Below the pieces are notes generated by a model. That model worked only from the letters and a program-made list of their open reading frames with translations. It did no database searches and was not told the DNA's origin. A stretch of 64,000 nucleotides of DNA from Anas platyrhynchos (taxonomy: Eukaryota; Chordata; Aves; Anseriformes; Anatidae), in assembly GCF_047663525.1 (NCBI RefSeq), contig NC_092587.1:196041501-196105500 (forward strand), given 5' to 3'. Both the position numbers and the translations under genes were made by a program. Shown here one piece after another: positions 1 to 12,720 of this stretch (its first letter is position 1; each line of letters begins with the position of its first letter).

Positions 1-3000
1 AGTGAGGTCATTTCACTTTATCTGGCTTGAAGATTGCTTTTTCCCAGCCCCACAGACATATCCACATGCTCAGCAGCACCAAGAGCTGTGTGTCCTGGCC
101 AGGCTCACCCCTGTGTGACACAGAGCTCCAGGGATGCTGGCCACCCACTCCTCATTACACCTCTTTGGTTCCTTTTGGTTGGCAATGAAGTAGACTTCAG
201 ACAGGCGTTTTTTCATCTTTAGGAATCAGCATTTATTATTGCTACCTTTTCCCTAGGTACCCTGCCTACTTCTGCTTCCGTAAATCTTAGGCAAGGTCAC
301 TGCCTGCTGGCGTTGTTCCCTCATTTTCATTTCTTTATAGTTGCAGGCTGCACTGCTGCCGGGGTGAAGGCACAGGAAAGGTAGATGGGATGAGCTGTCA
401 CCCTGTGGCTGTCCTCTTGTGGCCATCAGACATCAGATCATCTGCTGCCAGCTCATCTGAGCTGGGGCCACATCAGAGCACGGCCCTCTGGCCCTGAGGT
501 AAACCATGGGCTCCCCAGAGCTCACCAGTCTGACCGCTGTCAGTCCTGTCCTTGGTTATCGATAGAGGTCTTTCTTTTAACCCTGGCTCTGTCCTTTCCT
601 CTGGACCTTCCACACGTGTGTTTCCATTCCCACACCATCCATCTCCATCCCAATATTTGCATTACAAATCTCTACAGCCTCTCATCGCCAAAGTTGCTTT
701 AAGCTGCACAGTGCCAGCACCCAGGCCATGTGCGTGGCCGACCACATCAACCAAGCCTTGCAAAAGTCCCCAAGGAAGCCCCTCTGCCCCTGGCACACAC
801 AGTGCTCACAGCAGAGGGGCATCTACCAGGTAAGGTGCACCCAAGGCATGGAGCTGATCGCAGAAAGACCACCCAGCCCAACTGCAGGAGTTCTGTGAAA
901 AAACAAAACACGATCTTGTAATTAGAGAATGCGTTGTCTGGCATATCAATAAGGGAGCTCGATTAAGGTCACGTTAATGCTGGTATCTCCAAAACTTTGA
1001 GTGGTTGGCTTTGCAGTTTTCACAGTTTTAGCAGAGTGCTGTGATATTTGTATTCAAAAATGAAATTATTTTTATTAACAATACTCTTTTAATCTTTTTT
1101 CGCTTTCATTGAAAAATATTGTAGGACAGCTGGCCTATGAAAATTAACTTCCAAGTTCTATGAATTCATGAATTTTAATTCTATGTTTCTAACAACATTC
1201 TATTAATTTCCTCCACAAAGAATTAGACAGAGACCTTGAAAGGGAACAAAGATGATGCCAGGCTGTGTCTGGCAGCTGGTGCTATTCTGAGCGGCACTCA
1301 GGGGAGAACAAATCCTCAAAGCCTTTCTTGCACTTGTTGATGTCAGATGAGGTTTTTCCCTTTCAGCTTTCATTCTCTTCCTCCCCCTGTCCCTCTCTCT
1401 TTGTCCTTCCTTCCTTAAGGCAATTAAGAGGAATGTCTGCGGGATGGAAAGGGACTTTGGGGCAAAATCTACCCGACTCTTTTGCATTGAGAAAAGACAG
1501 AGCATGTCTTGGGTTGCTGCTTGTCCAGCCTCATTTTAAAGAAATCTGCTGAGAGGAGTTCCACATCCATCCTGGTACAGGTGAGAGGTGCGTCAGCACC
1601 AGGGTGTCACGACTCCAGAAGACAGAAAAATAACTGAAGGGCTATGCCACTGCTGAAACCATGGCATCTGAGAAGTGCCTGTGGCCCATTAGTGCTCCCC
1701 TGCTCCATCCCTGCCTCCACCTAAAGCCAGCATCAGCACTGTGAAGGTAGCACATCCCTCACGCCAGGGCTTTCCAGATTTGTGGTTAAGCTTTTTCTAG
1801 GCACTTAAGCCAACTTGATGCTTTTGCACATGAATTTGATGTCTTCTTTTTCATGTCCTTTTAGAAGAGTAGTCTCACTAGTTTTATTTGGAGAAGGTTT
1901 AGAGAACGTTTTTCTTAATCCTTCCCCTCTCCTACAAAAATCAGACTTCTTCCATCTTTCCCTCACAGGTGCCATTTTCCAAGCCTCTCACTTTGTGCAC
2001 ACATTTTTCCTGAAAACTGATGCCTGAAACAGACCATTCCAGGTACTCCACAGCCCCTTCCAAGTGGGACAGGAAGGCCATCTCCCATGCCTTACATCTG
2101 GCGTTCCTATTATAACATTCTAGAGGGATGGGGGAGTTGGGTTTTTGTTCCTGCAAAAGCATCACAGTGACAATTTGGTGAGTTTAAATCTCAGTATTTT
2201 TTTTCTTAAACTCCTAATGCCTAGCTGATCATTCCCTGTTTGATTTTTCCCTCATAAGAGTCGTTGTTTTGAATTCAGCTTTATTTAATTTCACCTAGTT
2301 GGGTTCAGGTCACTTCTCAAATGGGTAGCGCTCAGTAGGACGCCGCCATCCGCTTCAGTACTGAACAGAAGAAGCCTGCAGGGCTCCACTTGCAGTGTCT
2401 TTCTATCAAATACATGAATTCAGACCTTCTCCAGACTCTTCATCACAGTATTTGGCATGCACTTACAATAGTCCCATGGGAAGCAGGCCAGTTCATCTTC
2501 AAAGTCTTCAGCAGCAGAGCACAAGCTGCAACCTGGCATTGCCGTGCTCAGCAGGGAGAATTCACAGCTTGTTTTATCCCACTCTGTGGGTTTCTTTGTG
2601 ACAGAGAAAGTTCTTTGCAGACAAATTAATGACAAGGACCAGCTCCTCACTGGATATAAATGGAAGGGGTTTGCTTCACATATGCTTTGCTATTCTGGCC
2701 ATAATTAGCAATGAAACAGGATGAGAAACTATGGTACAACCATGCTGGAGTGTTGGAGGCCTGGAGAAATTGCAACACAGATTCAGATCTTTTTTTATTT
2801 CAAAAATCAGCTATGGGCTCAGTAACAGAGGAGAAACTAAACATAAAACTACCGTCTACTGTTTTCCAACACTAGTGTATTACATCTCATGATGCTTAAG
2901 TGGTAATATTAATACTTCATAGCCAAAAGCCAAGTCTTATCCAAAGCAAAGCAACAGGTGACTGAAGCAATGTAGCTGCATCTGCCAGAGACAGGGATAT

Positions 3001-3560
3001 TTTGGGAGTACAGGCAAAACTGACAGTGCAGAGCATACAAAGACCTCACTCTAATACACACAAGGACACCAAGACTTCTTGAAGCACCCTGAGAACATCA
3101 GCTAAGGAAAAGATTGCACATTTCTCCTGCATGCCATGAATCTCAGCTTCTGCTGGCATCCTCTCTGATTGCAGGGCAGCCCACCCATTCTCCTGTCACC
3201 ATGGGATGAATATGTTCCCTTCTCCATTGATGGGAATGAGAAGAGGACAGCTAAAAATATAGTAATTTCCTGGAACTTCAGGAACATTGATGCTATTATC
3301 TCATGGGCATTTTATAAGGGTATCGAGTGCCATCCCCAGTTCCACTGCTCTTACAGGAAAAAATAGCAGGAGCTTCCTGAGACCTTAAAATCACCGTTTC
3401 TGATGACTAGAAGCCCCCTGATTTCCTTAGTGAGTGTATTTAGCCAGCTACTGCTAGCTAATAAAAACAAGACTTTTATGTCTGGATCTCCAAGCACTTC
3501 ACAAAGGTTGATCTTCCTGTTCACATTTCTGTACCACAGGGAGCGCAGCTACTCACCCCC
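1..3560. other. Intergenic, no feature recognised
   Basis: Only short, unconserved frames are present on both strands, with no recognisable coding exon, RNA gene or repeat family. It lies downstream of PANX1. In human the next genes on this side are IZUMO1R and GPR83, and no trace of either was identified. Confidence 0.6.
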
Positions 3561-3567
3561 ATCATCC

Positions 3568-3732
3568 AATTGCCCAGGGAGGTGGTGGAGTCACCGTCCC
3601 TGGGGGTGTTCAAAGAGAGGTTGGACGTGGTGCTTGGGGACATGGTTTAGTGGGTGACATTGGTGGGAGTTGGGTGGCTGGACCAGATGATCTTGAAGGT
3701 CTCCTCCAACCTTAATATTTCTGTGATTCATG
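3568..3732 (+). mobile_element. CR1 LINE 3'-end fragment
   Basis: The sense CR1 order is clear: GGGAGGTGGTGGAGTCACCG, CTGGGGGTGTTCAAAGAGAG, GACATGGTTTAGTGGGTGAC, then GCTGGACCAGATGATCTTGA and a CTCCAACCTTAATATTTCTG end with TGTGATTC. Confidence 0.9.
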
Positions 3733-3835
3733 TTACACTGATCAGAGGCTAGAGCTGGGAAAGGTCAAGTGGATCATGGGGAACAGGGTAGATAAGGCTG
3801 CAATTTGCAAGGTCCTGCAGTTTTGCCACCTAACC

Positions 3836-3985
3836 TAACTCATAAAAGTGGCCTAAAAGAAAGCTGGAGAGGGACCCTATCAGGGAGAGTAGCCATGGAA
3901 CCAGGAATAATGGCTTTGAACAAATGGAGGGGAGATTTAGATTAGATGAGATGCGAGGAAGAAATTCTTCACTCAGAGCACAAAG
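3836..3985 (+). mobile_element. CR1 LINE internal fragment
   Basis: Sense CR1 sequence from slightly upstream in the element: AATGGCTTTGAACAAATGGA, GGGGAGATTTAGATTAGATG, then GAGGAAGAAATTCTTCACTC. It lies after the 3' end of the preceding fragment, so it is a separate insertion or a duplicated piece. Confidence 0.75.
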
Positions 3986-4759
3986 CGCACATGGGAATTA
4001 GGGCTGAAGATACGCCTTGCTTCTGTTCTTTTCCATAAGGAATAGAATGAAATTACCTAAAAACCAGTGTTAAAAATAAACCCAGGGCACAGGATGGGAG
4101 GTGGAGGGCAGTCCCCATGGCCAAGGAGCAGCCTTTCTCTCTGGCAAACTAAATGGCCTGGGGGAGCCAGCCCCAGAAAAGGGGCCCTCAGCCCCCCAAC
4201 CCTCCTCCTCCTTCCACGTGAGGGAATCTTCCAGGCTGCTCCCAACACAGCTGCCTTTGGCCACGTGTGGGCCGCTCCATCACAGATGCTGCCTGAGCTC
4301 ACAGTGGCCACCACTGCCCCAACGCTGTTCTGGACCCTATGAAACAGGCCCCCTGCAGCTGGCCCACCACTCGCTGAGCTTCTGGGCACTCTGACAGCCA
4401 ACTCGTGTGGTGGAGCCCAGCCAGCTCCCGATTTGTCACTCAGGCTCCATCCCAAGCATTAGTTTAGAGCTGCCAAACACCATGGACATCCTGCAGGCTT
4501 ATCTGCAAGATGTCCTGGCAATAAAGAACTCTGTTGCCAATTCTCAGGGTTTGTGTGAGTGCTTCTTTCCCATCCCCCAGCCCTTGTGTGAGAGGTGGCA
4601 GTCCTTCCGCACAAAGCCTCGAGGAACAGCACAAGAGAGAACCCAGCTCCCTTCAGGCTGCTGTGCTGGGGTGAGAGGAGGAGTCCCCAGGGGCCACCAC
4701 ACACCTTTAACATCTGTGAAAATAGACTGAGGGGTGAAAATAGTAGTGTGTAAGCGATT

Positions 4760-4995
4760 ATAGGTGGCTAATTTCTTATCCAAGGAGTGAGTTTCTGTAT
4801 CTGAGCAATTGGCAACGACAGACATGGAGAATGCTGAGGTACTCAGCAACTTCTTTGCCTCCATCTGCAGTGGTAGACAGGCTTCCCAAGTCTTTGATTT
4901 CCCTGAACCTGTAGATGGAGGCTGGGGCATCACTGTCCCACCTGCCGTAAGTGAAGAGCAGGTTCAAGACCACCTGATGAATCTAGACTCACTGC
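4760..4995 (+). mobile_element. CR1 LINE ORF2 fragment (upstream of the RT core)
   Basis: Translation contains ENAEVLSNFFASIC and EEQVQDHLMNLD, which resemble the CR1 ORF2 segment before the reverse transcriptase motifs. The frame ends nearby, so this is a dead fragment. It is immediately followed by an inverted CR1 piece. Confidence 0.7.
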
Positions 4996-5097
4996 GATGA
5001 GGTCTGTGCTCAGCCTCCTCTTCTCCAGGCTGAATACGCCCAGTGACCTGAGCAACTCCTCATCCGTCTTCCCCTCTAGGCATTTCACCATCTTAGT
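4996..5097 (-). mobile_element. CR1 LINE fragment, inverted (end of ORF2)
   Basis: The minus-strand translation reads ATKMVKCLEGKTDEELLRSL and GVFSLEKRRLSTDLIAV, the characteristic C-terminal end of CR1 ORF2. It is sandwiched between two plus-strand CR1 pieces. Confidence 0.8.
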
Positions 5098-5227
5098 AGC
5101 CAAGGAAAGGTTGGACCTGGTGCATAGGAGCATGGTTTAGTGGGTGACGTTGGTAGTAGGATGATGGTTGGACCAGATGATCTTGGAGGTCTTTTCCAAG
5201 CTTAATGTTTTTATGATTCTATGATTG
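5098..5227 (+). mobile_element. CR1 LINE 3'-end fragment
   Basis: Sense CR1 3' end: AGCATGGTTTAGTGGGTGAC, GGTTGGACCAGATGATCTTG, a TCTTTTCCAAGCTTAATG block, then ATGATTCTATGATT, the CR1 terminal octamer repeat. Confidence 0.9.
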
Positions 5228-6044
5228 TCAAGGGTCTTCAACATTTGCATACTGAAACTCCAAGATGTTTTTGATGTAGTTTGGATAGACCACAATTAAA
5301 ACAGTCTGGCTATGTCCTGCACAAATGTCATCAACAGACCACAGTTTGATAGCCTGACATCTTTGCCAGCTAAGAACTGGCATTTTGTGAAAGCAGAGAC
5401 TCCCCAGCTCACTCCAAGTTGCAGGCTGCCTTTGTGCAGTAAAGTTATTGAGACAGGGGCTCACGCTGAGCTCAGCATCAGCTGAACGAAGCTGTACAGA
5501 CGTGAGTAGATACATCTGCATGGCACTGAGACACAACCCACGCGTGGACTTTACAGAAGAGTTTCAGCTCTGCTTTCCGTACTCATTTGTGTGCTTCAAG
5601 CACAGCAACGACACAGCTGTGGACAGGTATTCCCACTGCCATTAGACTGCAGTGGGCTTAGAAGAAGCAACGAGCTCCTACTGCAAGCTGTTGGCTAGAA
5701 GAAATGTGTTCCCAGAGCCTCAGAAATGTCTGATAACTCTAATTAGACCAACCTAGAAACTGTCTCTGGACATGCAGATAAAGCCTTAGAAGAGCAGTTC
5801 CCCAGGAGACTGCCTGTTATTCAGGGCTGACTTATTCATAAACCTCTTGAGTGCCGGTGAGCGCAGCCAGCTCCGCTGCTGACGCAGTCTGCCAGCCTTG
5901 TAGCAAAGCCACCAAGCTGCGGTGGTTTGTGCCAGCCAAGGCACAGCCACGCTGTAACAGCTCTCAGAGGCCTGGCTGGGAGAACTTGTCACAGCCTGGG
6001 ACAGCTGGTACCTTCCCAAAGCCCCTGTGCCTGGTACATCATGA
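5228..6044. other. Intergenic, nothing recognised
   Basis: Unique sequence between CR1 fragments, with short unconserved frames only. Confidence 0.6.
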
Positions 6045-6235
6045 CTCACAGCATCACAGGATGGTTGAGGTCAGAAGGGACCTCTGGGTCCATCTGGTCC
6101 AACCCCTGCTCACACAGGGCCACCCAGAACAGATTGTCCAGGACCATGTCCAGATGGCTTTGGAAGACCTCCAAAGAGTGAGACCTTCAAAAGCTGTCTG
6201 GACATGGTCCTAGACAACTCAGAGCTTGCTCTCTT
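6045..6235 (-). mobile_element. CR1 LINE 3'-end fragment
   Basis: The antisense CR1 end is evident: CATCACAGGATGGTTGAGG, CAGAAGGGACCTCTGGGTCC, ATCTGGTCCAACCCCTGCTC, then a CCCAGAACAGATTGTCCAGG block. Confidence 0.9.
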
Positions 6236-6879
6236 ATTTCCCCATCTTCCTTTTAACACCGATTCAGGGTGAAGACAAGGTTCTGCCCCACATTCTCTGT
6301 CCCCCATTGCCCAGCAGAAGGGCAGCTCCTCCTCCTTGCAGGGGCACAGGCAGAGTGTCCCTGAGATGAAGGACATAGGATGACAGGGGGAGGTGAGACT
6401 TTGGCTCTGCTCCTCCAGATGCCCACACTTAGACCCTGCTGACCTCTAGGCTGTTTTTTATGCAAAGACTGCAAAATGTCTCTAAGCTAAACCAACAGGG
6501 CTGTAGTGTTTGGATTTCAGTCTGCATTGCAGCAGCCCCATGTTTAGCTCACTCATGTATGCCAGTCACTTCACTGTCAGATCCTTGAGCCTGAGCCAGC
6601 TGCTCTGAAGCCTTTGGTTTTAGAGAGAGCAGCTTTGGGCTGTCTCTAGAGAAACCGAACCAGGAAGATTCCTTGGTCCAACATTTATTCTCCTGGGAAA
6701 TGTTTCCTCCACAGCTTTCCTTTTGGTTTGCAGGCTTGAAGGTCTTTCTGTGAGTCACAGCTAGAGTAAACCTCCCAGCTTCTGCCTGAGGCTCAAAGCA
6801 TTTTGGTGATCTTTAGAGAGGCCAGAATGAATCTGGTCATCACCACAATGTCCTGACCAGAAGAAAAACTGTCTTTATA
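6236..6879. other. Intergenic, nothing recognised
   Basis: Unique sequence between two minus-strand CR1 copies. No coding exon is evident. Confidence 0.6.
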
Positions 6880-7445
6880 GTATCATAGAATAGAGTAATA
6901 GAATCATTAAGGTTGGAAAAGACCTCTAATATCAAGTCCACTGCTAAACCGTGTCCCTTAGTGCCACCTCCACAAGTCTGCTAAATACCTCCAGGGATGG
7001 GAACTCCACCACCTTCCTGGGCAGCCTGTTCCAATGCCTGACCACGCTTTCTATGAAGAATTTCCTCCTGACATCCAGTCAGCCTCCCCTGGTGCAACTT
7101 GAGGCTGTTTCCTCACTTTCTATCACTTGTTACCTGAGAGAAGAAACCAACACCGTCCTCACTGCGACCTCCTTTCAGGGAGTTGGTAGAGAGCAATAAG
7201 GTCTCTTCTCAGCCTCCTCTTCTCCAGAATGAACAACCCCAGTTCCCACAACTGCTCCTCACAGGACTTGTGCTCCAGGCCCTTCACCAGCTTCGTAGCC
7301 CTTCTCTGGACATGCTCCAGGGCCTCGATGTCCTTCTTGTGGTGAGGGGCCCAAAACCGAACACAGGACTCGAGGTGCGGCCTCACCAGAGCAGAGTAGA
7401 GAGGGACGATCACCGCCCTGTCCTGCTGGCCACACCAGTTCTGTT
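6880..7445 (-). mobile_element. CR1 LINE, longest copy in the window, with ORF2 C-terminus
   Basis: About 565 bases of minus-strand CR1 run from the 3' end (plus strand ATCATAGAATAGAG, then GGTTGGAAAAGACCTCTAAT) back into ORF2. Translation of 7413-7159 gives [40 protein letters not shown] and [20 protein letters not shown], the end of the CR1 reverse transcriptase protein. It is 5'-truncated, as most CR1 copies are. Confidence 0.93.
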
Positions 7446-10400
7446 TTATCTATCAAACACACACACTGACATTTTTACTTCCTCCAGATCATCTCTTAGG
7501 TGTCTCTTTTCTGCAGGTTGTATTTCGCATGCAAGGCCATTCAGGATGACATAGGTTTATCCATCCAGCTCAGTAGCTGAAGGCCTACAAACAGCTCCTG
7601 GCTCTGAGGAGTGAACTCCCTCCTTTCCACAGTGTGTAGGGCTAGCTCCATCTAGATGTGTGATGGTACATAGCACTTGACTCAGGACCTCTGAGGATAT
7701 CTCCATGACCCTAAAACATAATTTATATTTTTGTATGCTTTTCAGTTCAAAATACTATAATGTGAGGAGGTTGCCAGAGTAGTTCTCCATAACATGAAGC
7801 TAAGGACAGGAACTGGATGTCCTTGAAGCCTGCCAGCAGAGCCTCTGAAGATGGAAAACTGATGGGGTATGTTGGAGGGGTGCAGAGCCGGTGGGAACCA
7901 AGTTGGTGTCATCTCATCCACACCGTCTTTCGGGAGTCATTCCTCAAGTGAGGAAACTTGCCCAGAACTTACCTTGGAGAAAGCCCATTGGAGCAGTTAC
8001 TACTGCTAGAGTTTACATCCTACTGTACTTGTATTTTAGTACATTCAATCAAGTATCTCATTATGAGGAAAAAACAGCCAAAATCCATTCTAATGCTTTG
8101 GTAACTTTTCTGTCTGCCATCCAGTTGGCTATGATGTGACTGCCTTACACACGCAATGATGTCCAGAAAATCTGCCTCCTCAAACTATATAACATCATCT
8201 TTGCCATTATGTTCCTCTAAAAAGCAGACTTCTCTTCCCAAATTCTGACTCACATAGAAACCTGCTCAGTTCTTCCCCAAAGAGCATCTCCCTCTAGAGG
8301 AAATCAGAGAGAAATGACTAAAGGGAGGGCAGGATTTTGGACAGCCTTAACACCAGCAATTGAGCTTGCAGATATTAGTCTTGGTGTCTCATCACTGCAC
8401 GAGCTAGATCAAGTAACTCCACCAGCAACACACTTGCCAAACCAGATAATTTGCTGAGAAGTGAGTAACAATTAGTCACTTCCCAGGGCAATGTTAGAAT
8501 AATAGAAAAAAAAAACATTTGAGTGGGAGGATAGCAACCCTTGAGACACTCAAAGAAACCCGTTAGGAAATAACAGCTACATTAATGTCAAGATCATATA
8601 AAAATTGTACAATTGCATAAAAATTGTACATTGTATAAAAGCCATGATGGTGCAGATGTTCAAAGAAGAGTTTTTAGCTTTTGTATCACGCTATGAAGTC
8701 AAAGATACTGTTGATATCCTTTAAGAGAAAAAAATCACCTTCCAGTTCTTCTGCACCACTGAAGTAGTGCTGTGGGGTTTTTCAGTCAAAGGCACAGTGT
8801 TTGCATGCACTGCCTGTAAAGACTCTGCAGGCTCAGCTGCCATCCATCCCAAACCACCGGCAGATGAGTTTTATTTTGTACTATGTTACTTTAAGCAGCA
8901 TTTTCTCTTGGAGAGGGCCAACAGTCACCAGAAGCATCTAGCTGCTGGAAGGAAAGCAAATCCAAAGGCATGAAGTATTTTTTGAATGCTCTGCATACAA
9001 ACCTTGCCTTTCCTCCCAGTAAGCTTCTCCCCCCTTGTAGAACCTCATAACCAGAAGTCATGCTTCTCCAGACCAGTCAGCCTTGGAGCTCTCTGGACTT
9101 GTTTCAGCAGATCATCAGTTAATCACCAGCTAATTTGTCTCATAAAAAATAAAAATCACCTTTCACTTTCTGTTTCCTGTTTTTACATAATTTTGAAAAT
9201 GTCTTAAATATGTGGAATTTTAAAACCAAGGTGTTTTGTTTCATTATTGAAACATACCTAAGCTGGCTGAATCTATAAAAATCCTGATGTGTTTTAAGTA
9301 AAAACTCATGGATTAAAGTCTTCGGAAAATTTTCATATAGGAATTTACACCTCATCTTAAAATTCAAATACATTTTGGGCAAGTGTAGCTTGACTGAACT
9401 TCAATTCTCCATTACTTCAACACAAGGCCGGAAAATGAACATATTTTTTTTCCTACTATGTTTCCCTGGAGTAAATATGTCTCTCACACTGTCAGAAAAT
9501 TAACTCTATGCAGCATTATAACAAACACAGATCTTTTAAAAGAACAGTAATATAACAAAGTAAAACTACCTGTTTGCTCTTACTTTCGCTTTCCCAGTAT
9601 GACACAACATTCATGTGTGGGACTACAGGGTAATTTTTTCTGTTCTGCTCTATCTGATTCGCAGAAGGTCAGTGTTCAAAAGCAATTAATTTACCACACA
9701 GCACTCTCTCACACTCCCCAGGTGGGATGGGGGAGAGAATCGGGAAGGTAAAAAGCACTCATGGGTTGAGATATAGACAGCTTACTAGGTAAAGCAAAAG
9801 CCATGCATGCAAGCACAGCAAACCAAGGAATTCATTCACTGAATCTGGGACAGGGAGAAAAGGGCAAGTGCATCTTGCATTTAGGATACCTGGAACCGAG
9901 AGTGTGACCAGCAACAGTTCAGGGTTTTCATTCCAAGCCAATTCTCCATTCCTCTGTCTCTATTACAGTCACTTTGCCCAAACCCAGCAAAGGATTTTTT
10001 TCCCCCCGTAGATTTTCATGGTTTTCTTCCCATACTCCCCCGAGCACAAGAAAAGTATGATCTTTTTAAAGGACTTAAAAACACAGCTGTTACACTAAGC
10101 CCATTCCTGAATCTATACCAAATTTCACCTTTGAAGTAATAGGGAGAATAATTTAAGCTTTTCAAGTAGAAGTGTGCCAGAATACCTCCCCTGCCTCCTT
10201 TATTGTTCTCCATCTGGCTATCATCTCCTCTTTTGTACATCAGCAGCTCAGTAACATTAACTTCAAGGGACGTGAGCATGACCCAGGTAACCTTGTCTTC
10301 TTTGAATTCAAGAAGACATGGAGCTTTTCTTTGGCAAAATGTCTTTAAAAGTTCCTCTCTTGTATGAAAAGTTTCTCTCTCTGGCAGCTCAGCGAGAAGG

Positions 10401-11148
10401 TGGTCACCTAAGAGACCTAGATGTGTGCATACAGGTCGATGTGAACTTTCTGTGTTTTGTTGTTGTTCTTTGTTTGTTTGTTTGTTTTTCCTTTCAGGCA
10501 ACACTGCAGAAAAGCATAGAGACCTGAGATGACGCTGAGATTCAATAAAGCCCGATTATCTAAGAAAGCAAGATTTCTGCTCATTCCCTCTAGTTTTGTG
10601 GTGATCGAGCTCTCATCCAACAAGAGATTGTGGGTGACTGGCAACACTGGCAAAAATGGTGGAGCTGAAGGCATTCTCTGGCCCCACTCTCAAAGACATC
10701 AGCTTGTACACCAAGATTTCCTTTGATGCTGGAAGTGAACAATATTACCTAATGCTGGTTCCAGTGGTCTTTGGAAGGTTCATTTGAGATCTGTGCTATA
10801 TGCAGCTACAGGTGAGGATACCTTGGGTTCAGAGAAGGTACTTTTTTTTTTTTTTTTTTACGGACAAGACCAAAGAGTATATGGCGAACCTTGGGGTGAT
10901 CTCTCCTGATCATCAGCCTCAGATGATCCAGCCCTGTCCAGCCCAGAGGGTGGGGACAAAGAGCTGCTCTCTGCAGGGAAGCAGCCCTGGCCAGGAAGGA
11001 AAGATGTACATGAATGAGCATTGTATCCCAAGTTCTCCTGACCTATATGGAGAGTGCAGTCTAAGGGGTCTGATGAGGCAGATGTAGGGCCTGGGAAGGG
11101 CTCAGACAGGCAGGGGCCTGGGACTGAGCACGAACAGGGAACATAACA

Positions 11149-11172
11149 TTTAATTAATTAATTAATTAATTT
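11149..11172. repeat. ATTA tandem repeat
   Basis: About six perfect TTAA/ATTA four-base units. Confidence 0.9.
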
Positions 11173-12683
11173 TAACTGGAAGTCCTTCTGTATGCCAATC
11201 CACACACAGGGCAGAGTCAGAATGGGCAGTAAAAGATTCTCCTAGCTTTTGTTACCAAAGAAATGGAGTGAAGCTTTTGGGAACACTTTGTCATACAAGA
11301 AGGGCAGTCTCTGTTCTTTTGCAAATCTCTTCCAGAGCTTTCAGCCTTGCACCCTGCAGGAGGGAAGGCCAGGAAATGCAAATTCTGCCTATCAGACAGC
11401 TAGATTTTCTTTCGTGTCACTCTAAGGTGTACTGTATAAAGTAGGGCTCAAAGAAAAGATTTCTGGAAAAGTTTACTTCAAAGAGACAGCATTAATTCTC
11501 CCCCCCTGCCATGACACTGACTCACCTCTGCCTTCACTGAGCTGTGGCGCAGGCCTGAGCAGCAGGACAGGAGCTGTCACTTCTCTCTGAGCATTACTTT
11601 ACTCACCTAGAGCTCCACTTGCTTCTGTGGATCAGGGGTGGTTTTGCAAAGCTTAGGTGTGCAGGAAGGCAATGTGCCAGGCTGCATGCAGCGCAGCTGC
11701 TGGTTACAACATGCTGCAAAATGTTGATAAAGGGCAGAGCGCATCAGCATGTTAATCAAATCCCATCACAATTTTCCTGTGGAACTTGTAATTTCCTCAT
11801 CTAGTGGCCTCAAAAAGGTGGAAGCTGTCTGGGTTTACATAACTGTAGTAGGAGTACATCACAGAAATGGTCTGCTCCCCAAGAATGTCCAAATTCATAA
11901 GGAGCAAAAAAGATCAAGTTAAGCAGCACATAATCACAGAAGATTATCTTAAAAATGCAGACATTCATTTTTAGCATATAGGAGGACCAAATAGGCAGGA
12001 GAAATGGCATTTTGCCTCCTCCTGAGGTAAAGCACGGGAGTTTTCATTCGTCTTGACTGTGCTCTCTTAGTTAACTGGAGCACCATAATAAAAACATTGC
12101 AGCTCACAGGACAGGCATGCAGGGGACCCACTCTTCTTAGTTAACCCTACTGCTGTAGGGTTACATCACTTAAACAATTTGTCCGTCAAGAAACCAGGAT
12201 CATATTGCTTGGTTAGCCTTTGGAAAGTACCTCAAAATCCAGTGGACAACTATTGCATAGCTGCTAAAGTGGAGGATAAGGGATTTACAGACATATGTAA
12301 GAAGGAAAAAAGAAGGGCTGAAAGGATGTAACACTTCTGGGAAGCATTTTCTGTGGCCGTGTTTGTTGTTATGCATCACACATGTTCACGTGCCCCTCCA
12401 CTTACTGGTTTTATTAGGCTGTTTTCTGACAAGGTGAGTTCTTCATTTAGTCCTCTGCCAGGTCTGCTGCTTACTGAATAAACAGTGTCTGTTAAGTCTG
12501 AGAAATCATAATTCCTTAATCTTCCTCCTCTCTCAAGCATGCAGAAGTTATTGCTACCTACAATAAGTTCTGTCCCTTTCAGATATGTGGCAGCAAACCT
12601 GGTCTGTTGCAGAAAACAGTAGGTAGACTACAGAATCATACCCACAAAATGCTACTAAAGAATAAAAAACAACCCTCCCCTCT

Positions 12684-12720
12684 CCCCCCCCCCCAAAAAT
12701 AAATAAATAAATAAATAAAT
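12684..12720. repeat. C-run and AAAT tandem repeat
   Basis: A short C-run is followed by A5 and six or so AAAT units. Confidence 0.9.

Noticed and set aside
7159..7413. Minus-strand frame with a reverse-transcriptase-like end, as a host gene
   Set aside because: It is the C-terminus of a truncated CR1 LINE copy, not a host gene.
10016..10504. 162-codon minus-strand frame
   Set aside because: It starts in a GTTT simple repeat, shows no recognised motif, and has no splice or homology support.
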